Assembly (NCBI GenBank): GCA_003647385.1
Contig: QMMT01000166.1
Coordinates: 1 to 5,558, forward strand
Direction of reading: 5' to 3'
DNA length: 5,558 nucleotides
From: Deltaproteobacteria bacterium
GTDB lineage: Bacteria > Desulfobacterota > Desulfobacteria > Desulfobacterales > Desulfobacteraceae
Shown here: positions 1 to 4,384 of the stretch, piece by piece
Layout: the number at the start of each line of letters is the position of its first letter
Position numbering within the stretch: the stretch's first letter is position 1
Translations under genes and position numbers: made by a program
The notes under the pieces: model-generated
The model's input: the letters and a program-made list of their open reading frames with translations, nothing else
Databases searched by the model: none
What the model was told of the DNA's origin: nothing

Positions 1-469
1 ATACCACGTCATCGGCACCAAAGTCATCTCCATTTGACCACTCAACCCCATTACGCAGATGGAATATCCATGTTTTTAAGTCATCAGATGCTTCGTAGCT
101 TTTCGCCAGATTAGGCCGGGTGATATTATCCGGTCCTGTTTCCACCAGATATTCTACTATATTTCTGGCAATGATAGATTTTTCGGTCCATGAATACGTA
201 GCTGGATCTGCTATTTCCTGAACCTGCATACCCCACCTTAAGACGCCGCCTTTTTTCTGTCCTGCATGGGCGGTTGAAATCAGGTCCGGCAAAATATCCT
301 TACCCAGTATTGCACTGGCAAGACCATAGGCCGTGGTAACAGATATGCCCAGTAAAGTGGTTGTCCGTAAAAACTCCCGCCTGGAACATTTACCGTCGGC
401 AAGGCTTTTTTCCATTTCCTTAACACCAGGGTGTATTTTTTTAGATAGTTTGTCTTTTTTTTCGGCCAT
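1..469 (-). CDS. Tat-exported ABC transporter solute-binding protein, family 5 (partial, 3' end outside window)
   Basis: This is the N-terminal 156 codons of a periplasmic substrate-binding protein of the peptide/nickel/opine ABC class (SBP_bac_5), read from the reverse complement and running off the left edge. The ATG at 469-467 is preceded by a strong Shine-Dalgarno (GGGGGAGG) nine bases upstream. The leader is long: a charged stretch, then a canonical twin-arginine motif S-R-R-E-F-L-R at residues 29-35, a hydrophobic segment at about 36-55, and a probable signal-peptidase site after A-H-A at 67-69. The mature part starts with K-K-G-G-V-L-R-W and contains [14 protein letters not shown] followed by A-D-D-V-V at about 134-156, the usual early block of family 5 binding proteins. 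Complete members have about 500-600 residues. There is no lipobox, so it should be soluble in the periplasm. It lies divergent to the GntR regulator and may import the substrate of the methyltransferase genes. The ligand cannot be predicted from this fragment. Confidence 0.85.
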   Translation of the reverse strand, partial: MAEKKDKLSKKIHPGVKEMEKSLADGKCSRREFLRTTTLLGISVTTAYGLASAILGKDILPDLISTAHAGQKKGGVLRWGMQVQEIADPATYSWTEKSIIARNIVEYLVETGPDNITRPNLAKSYEASDDLKTWIFHLRNGVEWSNGDDFGADDVV

Positions 470-477
470 AGTGTAAT

Positions 478-488
478 TCCTCCCCCAA
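478..488 (-). promoter_or_regulatory. Shine-Dalgarno of the solute-binding protein gene
   Basis: On the minus strand the run GGGGGAGGAAT ends shortly before the ATG at 469-467, with GGAGG nine bases from the start codon. This fixes the start and places the twin-arginine motif about 30 residues in. No other ATG in this frame has a comparable site. Confidence 0.75.
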
Positions 489-550
489 TTAAGTTAAATT
501 TGGTAAAATAAAAACGATTGCTGATTTTCAAAAAACTACGAGACATTGCG

Positions 551-580
551 AGTTTATTAGAGATTTCATTACAAAGTCAA
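551..580 (-). promoter_or_regulatory. Candidate sigma-70 promoter for the solute-binding protein gene
   Basis: On the minus strand, TTGACT (580-575) is followed after 18 bases by TAAACT (556-551). These match the -35 consensus at 5 of 6 positions and the -10 consensus at 4 of 6. Transcription would start at about 544, leaving a leader of about 75 bases before the ATG. The palindrome at 610-626 lies about 30 bases upstream of the -35 element, so a regulator bound there could activate, or block by looping. The call rests only on the hexamers in AT-rich DNA. Confidence 0.35.
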
Positions 581-593
581 GGAATAAAAAAGT

Positions 594-614
594 AAAATGA
601 ATTTTATTCATTTT
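594..614. repeat. Perfect 9-bp inverted repeat with 3-base centre, candidate operator
   Basis: AAAATGAAT (594-602), then TTT, then ATTCATTTT (606-614) is a perfect dyad. It shares bases 610-614 with the next palindrome. A related imperfect copy starting AAAATGAAT-N3-ATTC lies at 1585-1600, over the candidate dapF promoter. The pairing is seen directly; a role as operator is inferred. An A/T-only stem of this kind would make a weak RNA hairpin and lacks the GC stem of a terminator. Confidence 0.45.
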
Positions 615-626
615 GTAATACAAAAT
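610..626. promoter_or_regulatory. Palindrome matching the FadR-subfamily GntR operator pattern
   Basis: ATTTTGTA-A-TACAAAAT is a perfect 8-bp inverted repeat around one base. Its core, TTGTAATACAA at 613-623, fits the TNGTNNNACNA pattern described for operators of FadR-subfamily GntR regulators. A gene for such a regulator starts 160 bases downstream, and these proteins commonly bind their own upstream region, so this is the best candidate for its site. A half-site resembling TTTGTAAT occurs on the minus strand at 575-568. AT-rich DNA makes A/T palindromes easier to obtain by chance, which limits confidence. Confidence 0.5.
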
Positions 627-744
627 CAAATATAAAATTTAATATTTTTGACAGGTAAAGCCTTTATACCCCTCAAAATATACTGTCAGGATAATATTGG
701 ACATTTTTGATCTTTACTGCTAACATTCGCAATAAAATAGAGTC

Positions 745-768
745 TTATAAATTGAATTATAAATTGAA
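745..768. repeat. Perfect tandem duplication of a 12-bp unit
   Basis: The unit TTATAAATTGAA occurs twice head to tail at 745-756 and 757-768 with no mismatch. It ends six bases before the AAGGAG of the regulator gene. Each unit contains a TATAAA that could act as a -10 element, although no good -35 hexamer is correctly spaced. The repeat therefore lies in the promoter or the untranslated leader of the regulator gene. Confidence 0.8.
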
Positions 769-774
769 TACAAG

Positions 775-789
775 AAGGAGTCTGGATTG
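775..789 (+). promoter_or_regulatory. Shine-Dalgarno selecting a TTG start for the GntR regulator
   Basis: AAGGAG at 775-780 lies six bases before TTG at 787-789, an ideal distance. A second in-frame TTG at 793 would be 12 bases away. The first in-frame ATG (863) falls inside the DNA-binding domain. The TTG at 787 is therefore the most likely start, and its weak initiation could keep regulator levels low. Confidence 0.7.
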
Positions 790-1485
790 ACCTTGAAAAA
801 GAAAATTAAAAATTCCAAGGGAAAAGACCTTACAAAGGAAGCCTACAACGATATCAGAAAAATGATTTTTTCAAATGAGCTCAAGCCTGGACAAAAAATC
901 CCCTACAGAAGGATGGCTGAAGGGTTAAGCATGAGCTTGACACCCGTTGTCCAGGCCCTGAAACATATGGAATTTATGGGCCTGGTGCGGCATGAACAAA
1001 ACAAGGGTTTTTTTGTCGAAAAAGTGACGTCCCGGGAGATTGATGAAGCTTATCAACTCAGGAGCACCATTGAACCCAAAATGTTGAAAGAGACCATTTT
1101 AAGCCTTAATGAAGAAGGCACAAAAAAAATTGGAGCCGCTCTGGATGAATATATTGATGCCTGCCAAAAAGGATCTTTAAAATTAAAATTAGTGAAAGAT
1201 ATTCAATTTCATATGTCAATAGCCCAGTTATCCGGTCAGAATTTATCCATCTTAATTTTGAAATATTTATTTGATTTCCTATATCTCAGATTTGGCCAGG
1301 AGCTTATATTCTCACGTCCTTCAGAAGATTCAGCCGACGCTCATCTGGCCATATTTGATGCGATTAAGGCCAAAGATATTGAAACAGCGACCCGGGTGCT
1401 TAAAGAACATATAGAAGATATACATAAAAATGCATTGGATGGTATTCAGGAGAGGCTTTCAGAAGTGGAGGACATTATTTTCTAA
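787..1485 (+). CDS. GntR-family transcriptional regulator, FadR/FCD subfamily
   Basis: This 232-residue protein has the two-domain form and normal length of FadR-subfamily regulators. Residues 15-78 form the GntR winged helix: an amphipathic first helix with I-x-x-M-I, then L-K-P-G-Q-K-I, a recognition region L-S-M-S-L-T-P-V-V-Q-A-L, and the wing ending near R-H-E-Q-N-K-G-F-F-V. Residues 83-225 form the all-helical FCD ligand-binding domain. It starts with Y-Q-L-R-x-x-I-E and has the likely metal ligands D138 and H142 (D-I-Q-F-H), H186 (A-H-L-A-I-F-D-A-I) and H208 (V-L-K-E-H-I-E). FCD proteins usually sense small organic acids, often through the bound metal. Translation probably starts at TTG 787. 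It is divergent from the solute-binding protein gene and upstream of the methyltransferase genes, so it probably controls both in response to the substrate or a product. Candidate operators are at 594-626 and 1585-1600. Its AT content looks higher than that of the downstream genes. Confidence 0.9.
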   Translation: MTLKKKIKNSKGKDLTKEAYNDIRKMIFSNELKPGQKIPYRRMAEGLSMSLTPVVQALKHMEFMGLVRHEQNKGFFVEKVTSREIDEAYQLRSTIEPKMLKETILSLNEEGTKKIGAALDEYIDACQKGSLKLKLVKDIQFHMSIAQLSGQNLSILILKYLFDFLYLRFGQELIFSRPSEDSADAHLAIFDAIKAKDIETATRVLKEHIEDIHKNALDGIQERLSEVEDIIF

Positions 1486-1655
1486 CGAATATCCAGTCGA
1501 AATCCTTAAAACTTTGGTGGGATAATTACGGTGGACAGATAGCTGCCTCTACTTTAATCACTAAGTGTCATTTAATTTCTTGACAAAATGAATTACATTC
1601 TGTATTTGATTTTTTAAGCAGTTTTTTAACGCTTTAACAACAGGAAATTTTCAAT
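1486..1655. other. Gap between regulator and dapF, no gene
   Basis: This 170-base stretch has no convincing open frame and no GC-rich hairpin followed by a T-run, so no terminator for the regulator gene is visible. Its right half contains a perfect TTGACA at 1580-1585, a dyad-like element at 1585-1600, and T-rich sequence leading to the dapF ribosome-binding site. TGTCA at 1566-1570 and TGACA at 1581-1585 form a short inverted pair around the -35 element. Confidence 0.6.
1580..1608 (+). promoter_or_regulatory. Candidate promoter of the dapF-methyltransferase genes
   Basis: A perfect -35 hexamer TTGACA (1580-1585) is followed by TGTATT (1601-1606, 15-base spacing, 4 of 6 matches) or TATTTG (1603-1608, 17-base spacing, 3 of 6 matches). 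The -10 is therefore weak, as often seen at regulated promoters. The spacer holds AAAATGAATTACATTC, which resembles the left side of the dyad at 594-614. If the GntR protein binds here it would sit directly over the promoter and repress it. Both promoter and operator roles are inferred from sequence alone. Confidence 0.4.
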
Positions 1656-2519
1656 ATGCAAATCCCCTGGTTCTCAAATTCTAAAACCAGCCTTATATCA
1701 TCGAGCAGGCCCTTCGTAAAAATGCATGGGCTGCGCAATGATTTTGTTATTGTTGACGGCCGGGGACACCCCTATCACCCGTCAACCAAAGAGATTGTCC
1801 ATATCTGTGACCGCCATGAGGGTGTCGGTGCCGATGAAGTGTTGATTGTGGAACCGGCCAGAACCCCTAACACGACTGCTTTTGTTCGAATTATTAATCC
1901 GGACGGACGGGAAGTGGAAGCCTGCGGCAATGCCACCCGGTGTATTGGATGGCTGCTGTTAAAAGAGTACAATCAAAAAGAAATCCGGATTGAAACCCTT
2001 GGCGGGATACTGACCTGCTCCCTTGCCGGTGAAAAACAGGTGAGTGTGGAAATGGGAAAAGTTAAAACCCTTTGGCAGGATATTCCTTTATCAGAAAAAA
2101 TGGACACGCTGCATCTCCATATCGGGGCAGGTCCTTTAAATGATCCTGTGGGGATGAATATCGGCAATCCCCATGCGGTATTTTTTGTGGAAGATATAGA
2201 TACCATTGATTTACCCAAATATGGAAAAACACTCCAGACCCATCCGCTTTTCCCGGAAGAAGCAAATATTGGTGTTGCCCAGCTCTTAGATCCTGAAACA
2301 CTTAAACTTTCGGTATGGGAGCGCCCTGGCACTTTGACAACCGCTTGCGGTACAGGAGCCTGTGTTGCAGTTGCCGCAGCCCATAGAAGAGGATTAACCC
2401 ATAAAAAGCGCATGACGGTAATTATGCCGGCGGGATCTGTGGTAATTGAACTAAAAGATGAGAATATCGCTGTCATGACAGGTCCGATAGAGATATGTTA
2501 CACAGGGTATCTTTTATAA
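1656..2519 (+). CDS. dapF: Diaminopimelate epimerase
   Basis: This is a 287-residue DapF-family epimerase, a cofactor-independent cytosolic enzyme that interconverts LL- and meso-diaminopimelate in lysine and peptidoglycan precursor synthesis. Both catalytic cysteines are present: C90 in A-C-G-N-A-T-R-C and C231 in A-C-G-T-G-A-C. Other expected residues are N29 (R-N-D-F), N81 (N-P-D-G), N171 and H173 (G-N-P-H), N204 (A-N-I-G) and E222-R223. The start ATG follows AGGAAA by eight bases. It adds about 18 residues before F-V-K-M-H-G-L; the internal ATG at codon 23 would remove the first strand and is unlikely. Departures from the usual pattern are R27 for the Gly of G-L-G-N-D-F, E61 where many members have Gln, and E-R-P-G-T-L-T before C231 where E-R-G-x-G-E-T is common. 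It lies between the regulator and the methyltransferase genes, 71 bases before the latter. Most likely it is a true DAP epimerase; a related amino-acid substrate within a catabolic pathway remains possible. Confidence 0.88.
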   Translation: MQIPWFSNSKTSLISSSRPFVKMHGLRNDFVIVDGRGHPYHPSTKEIVHICDRHEGVGADEVLIVEPARTPNTTAFVRIINPDGREVEACGNATRCIGWLLLKEYNQKEIRIETLGGILTCSLAGEKQVSVEMGKVKTLWQDIPLSEKMDTLHLHIGAGPLNDPVGMNIGNPHAVFFVEDIDTIDLPKYGKTLQTHPLFPEEANIGVAQLLDPETLKLSVWERPGTLTTACGTGACVAVAAAHRRGLTHKKRMTVIMPAGSVVIELKDENIAVMTGPIEICYTGYLL

Positions 2520-2552
2520 TATAACATTAAACAGACGTTAATATTTTTGAAT

Positions 2553-2558
2553 TATAAT
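2553..2558 (+). promoter_or_regulatory. TATAAT hexamer before the UroD-family gene, possible internal promoter
   Basis: The 71-base gap between dapF and the UroD-family gene contains a perfect -10 hexamer TATAAT. No convincing -35 lies 16-18 bases upstream, where the sequence is near AACAGA. It could be a weak second promoter that lets the methyltransferase genes be transcribed apart from dapF, or simply a product of AT-rich spacer DNA. Confidence 0.2.
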
Positions 2559-2590
2559 CACAAAATTTTAAATTTAAGGAATTATCATAA

Positions 2591-3637
2591 ATGAATGCAA
2601 AAGAGAGAATGGGAGCTGCGATCAATTTAAAACCTGTGGACAAGATCCCCAATGCACCGTTTACTGAAGCACCGGTATGCCAGTATTTTGGATCTACTTT
2701 TAAGGCAGCTCTTCTTGAAGGCCCACAGATGCTTGCCGCCCACATGAAAAGCCTGGAAGAATTTAAATTTGACTGGGTAATGCTGGGGATGGGGTATATC
2801 GGCGGTATTATTCCCGAAGCCCTGGATTGTCAGGTGAGTTTCCCCGAAGATGTCTTTCCCATCATTGAGAAAACCAGTATTTTTTCCATGGCAGATGTAG
2901 AAAAAATTGCCGAAAAGGATATGTTTACTAAACGGATGGAAAGCTTTCTTGACGGTGTCAGGCTCCTTAAAAAAGAGTTAAAGGGTGAAGTGCCTATTGC
3001 CTGCGAATACATCTCTCCGTTTACCATTGCCACCCGACTGCGAGGGACAAATGAAATCATGATGGATATGTATGATAACCCTGAGCTTGTGCATGCCCTT
3101 CAGGAAGCCATTGTCCCTTTGGATATTGCCATGGGTAAAGCCTTGATTGATGCGGGAGTGGATTATATTTTCTATGGGGCTGACATGGAATGCCCCATTC
3201 TTTTGTCTCCAAAACATTATAAAGAGTTTGTCCATGAACCCACAACAAAGGTGTGTAATGAATTGTCGCGTCTTGGGGCAAAAGTACTTCCCCATATGTG
3301 CGGAGATATCGTAAAGACGGGTATCGTAGATATGCTTTTAGAAATGGATATCCACGGTATAATGCCGGGTAACCTAACCCAGGAAAAAGTACTGGATATC
3401 AGGCAATTAAAGGAAAAAGTAGAAGATCGCATCTGCATTTTTGACAATATCAATCCTAATGGTCCCTTGTTGATCGGCAAACCCGAAGAGGTGACAAAAG
3501 AAACCCTGGTCCATCTTAACAGAGCAAAAGGGATGAGCGGGTATATCTTTTCCACGGCAGGAACATCATCGCCTTTCACTCCCAAGGAAAACTATCTGGC
3601 CATGGACAGGGAAGTCATCAATTTCCAGTGGAAGTAG
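2591..3637 (+). CDS. Uroporphyrinogen decarboxylase-family corrinoid methyltransferase (MtaA/MtbA-like)
   Basis: This 348-residue protein has the UroD TIM-barrel fold used by corrinoid methyltransferases, and the usual length. It opens with K-E-R-M-x-A-A-I-N and shows the MtaA/MtbA-like segments E-G-P-Q-M (43-47), C-E-Y-I-S-P-F-T (138-145), L-P-H-M-C-G (233-238), I-M-P-G-N (257-261) and T-P-K-E-N-Y-L-A-M (330-338). It is unlikely to be the haem-pathway decarboxylase, given its corrinoid neighbours. Relatives bind zinc through H-x-C and a later Cys: H235 and C237 are present, but the later position, normally within G-C-G...T-P, reads G-T-S-S-P-F-T-P (324-331), so that cysteine is absent. The ATG follows AAGGA by ten bases. 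The probable role is transfer of a methyl group between the corrinoid protein encoded next and a carrier, most likely tetrahydrofolate in a bacterium. Some UroD-family members instead act as the substrate-side methyltransferase, so direction and acceptor are uncertain. Confidence 0.8.
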   Translation: MNAKERMGAAINLKPVDKIPNAPFTEAPVCQYFGSTFKAALLEGPQMLAAHMKSLEEFKFDWVMLGMGYIGGIIPEALDCQVSFPEDVFPIIEKTSIFSMADVEKIAEKDMFTKRMESFLDGVRLLKKELKGEVPIACEYISPFTIATRLRGTNEIMMDMYDNPELVHALQEAIVPLDIAMGKALIDAGVDYIFYGADMECPILLSPKHYKEFVHEPTTKVCNELSRLGAKVLPHMCGDIVKTGIVDMLLEMDIHGIMPGNLTQEKVLDIRQLKEKVEDRICIFDNINPNGPLLIGKPEEVTKETLVHLNRAKGMSGYIFSTAGTSSPFTPKENYLAMDREVINFQWK

Positions 3638-3708
3638 ATATAAAAATAATGGATTATAAATAATACTATTTTGAAATTCAAACAGGAATAAATCAAGGAG
3701 CAAGAGAA
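3638..3708. other. Spacer with a 13-bp palindrome before the corrinoid protein gene
   Basis: This 71-base AT-rich gap contains the perfect palindrome TTTGAA-A-TTCAAA at 3670-3682 and the Shine-Dalgarno AAGGAG at 3695-3700, eight bases before the ATG. No strong terminator or promoter is evident. The palindrome could form a small A/T-rich hairpin ahead of the ribosome-binding site or be a processing or protein-binding site; no function is assigned. Confidence 0.4.
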
Positions 3709-4335
3709 ATGGCAATAATAGATATTTTAAATGCAGTGGTTGAATTTGATAAAGTCGCAGTGGTTGAGAATGTAAAAAACGCTATCAACAGTAAAACTCC
3801 CATTGATGATATTTTAAATAAGGGTCTCATTGAAGCCATGGACGTGGTGGGTGAAAAATTTTCCAGCGGAGAAGTGTTTGTCCCTGAAATGCTCCAGGCG
3901 GCAAAAGCCATGCAGGCAGGGCTTGAAATTTTAAAACCCCATCTGACAGGCGATGCGATGATAGCAAAAGGTACGGTTATCATTGGTACGGTAAAGGGTG
4001 ACCTGCATGATATCGGTAAAAATCTTGTGACCATGATGGTGGAAGGTGCCGGATTCAATGTAGTTGACCTTGGAGTTGATGTGGACACGGATAAATTTAT
4101 CAGCGAGGCACAGGCCCATGATGCTGATGTGGTCTGTCTGTCAGCTCTTTTGACAACCACCATGCCGATCATGGCCAAAACAGTCGAAGCTTTCAAGGAA
4201 GCGGGCCTAAAAGCAAAAACCATCATCGGTGGTGCACCGGTGACAGATGCCTATGCACAGCAGATCGGTGCCGACGGCTTCAGTGATAATGCCCCGGGCG
4301 CTGTTGAGCTCATCCGTAAACTGGTCGCTGCCTGA
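3709..4335 (+). CDS. Corrinoid-binding methyl carrier protein (MtbC/MttC family)
   Basis: This 208-residue cytosolic protein carries the cobamide that shuttles methyl groups between two methyltransferases. Residues 1-85 form the helical cap domain typical of methionine-synthase-like modules, with G-E-K-F-S-S-G-E-V-F-V-P-E-M at 48-61. Residues 88-208 form the Rossmann-like B12 domain. The key signature G-D-L-H-D-I-G is at 97-103, with H100 as the expected lower axial cobalt ligand. The supporting motifs S-A-L-L-T-T-T (145-151) and G-G-A-P-V-T (174-179) are both present, as is G-A-D-G-F (187-191). Length and domain order match MtaC/MtbC/MttC proteins. The ATG follows AAGGAG by eight bases. It sits between the UroD-family gene and the MttB-like gene, 46 bases before the latter, the classical arrangement of a three-component methyl-transfer system. 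MttC-like is preferred because of the adjacent MttB homologue, but family members are too alike to name the substrate. Confidence 0.93.
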   Translation: MAIIDILNAVVEFDKVAVVENVKNAINSKTPIDDILNKGLIEAMDVVGEKFSSGEVFVPEMLQAAKAMQAGLEILKPHLTGDAMIAKGTVIIGTVKGDLHDIGKNLVTMMVEGAGFNVVDLGVDVDTDKFISEAQAHDADVVCLSALLTTTMPIMAKTVEAFKEAGLKAKTIIGGAPVTDAYAQQIGADGFSDNAPGAVELIRKLVAA

Positions 4336-4364
4336 TCACTTTGTAACAGTTTAGGAAACACTAA

Positions 4365-4384
4365 AAGGAGATTCAGACATTATG
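4365..4384 (+). promoter_or_regulatory. Shine-Dalgarno fixing the start of the MttB-like gene
   Basis: AAGGAG at 4365-4370 precedes ATG 4382-4384 by 11 bases, slightly longer than ideal. No other in-frame start lies closer, and translation from here gives the expected MttB-family N-terminus, so this start is preferred. Confidence 0.65.

Larger units (their letters stand above)
470..786. other. Divergent intergenic control region, no gene
   Basis: This 317-base AT-rich stretch separates the minus-strand solute-binding protein gene from the plus-strand regulator. I see no convincing coding frame. The open frame entering it on the minus strand from 546 is out of frame with the exported protein and gives a basic, family-less translation. 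The region holds two adjoining inverted repeats (594-614 and 610-626), a candidate minus-strand promoter (551-580), an isolated TTGACA at 648-653 with no well-spaced -10, a tandem 12-bp duplication (745-768), and the ribosome-binding sites of both flanking genes. No structured RNA such as a cobalamin riboswitch was recognised. Confidence 0.7.

Noticed and set aside
280..546. Minus-strand open frame of 88 codons across the start of the exported protein gene
   Set aside because: It is out of frame with the ATG at 469 that gives a clear Tat signal and family 5 motifs. Its translation is basic and shows no recognisable domain.
648..684. TTGACA at 648-653 with TATACT at 679-684 as a promoter for the regulator
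   Set aside because: The spacing is 25 bases, far outside the 15-19 range, and no better -10 hexamer lies at the correct distance from this TTGACA.
470..786. Cobalamin riboswitch or other structured leader for a B12-dependent pathway
   Set aside because: No B12-box-like sequence or GC-rich paired architecture was found here or in the 1486-1655 gap; both are AT-rich with only simple inverted repeats.
1973..2476. Long minus-strand open frame (167 codons) inside dapF
   Set aside because: It lies wholly antisense to a well-conserved enzyme and shows no domain or plausible ribosome-binding context; it is a shadow of dapF codon structure.
2591..3637. Authentic haem-pathway uroporphyrinogen decarboxylase (hemE)
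   Set aside because: The protein carries the H-M-C pair and the T-P-x-E-N ending of corrinoid methyltransferases and sits beside a corrinoid protein and an MttB homologue; no tetrapyrrole genes are nearby.
3693..4226. Long minus-strand open frame (177 codons) opposite the corrinoid protein gene
   Set aside because: The opposite strand carries an unmistakable B12-binding protein with the D-x-H-x-x-G motif. The antisense translation is rich in Ser, Thr and Ala and has no family features.
4350..4365. Inverted pair TTTAG/CTAAA between the corrinoid and MttB-like genes as a terminator
   Set aside because: The stem has only five A/T-rich pairs, no T-run follows, and it adjoins the Shine-Dalgarno of the next gene.
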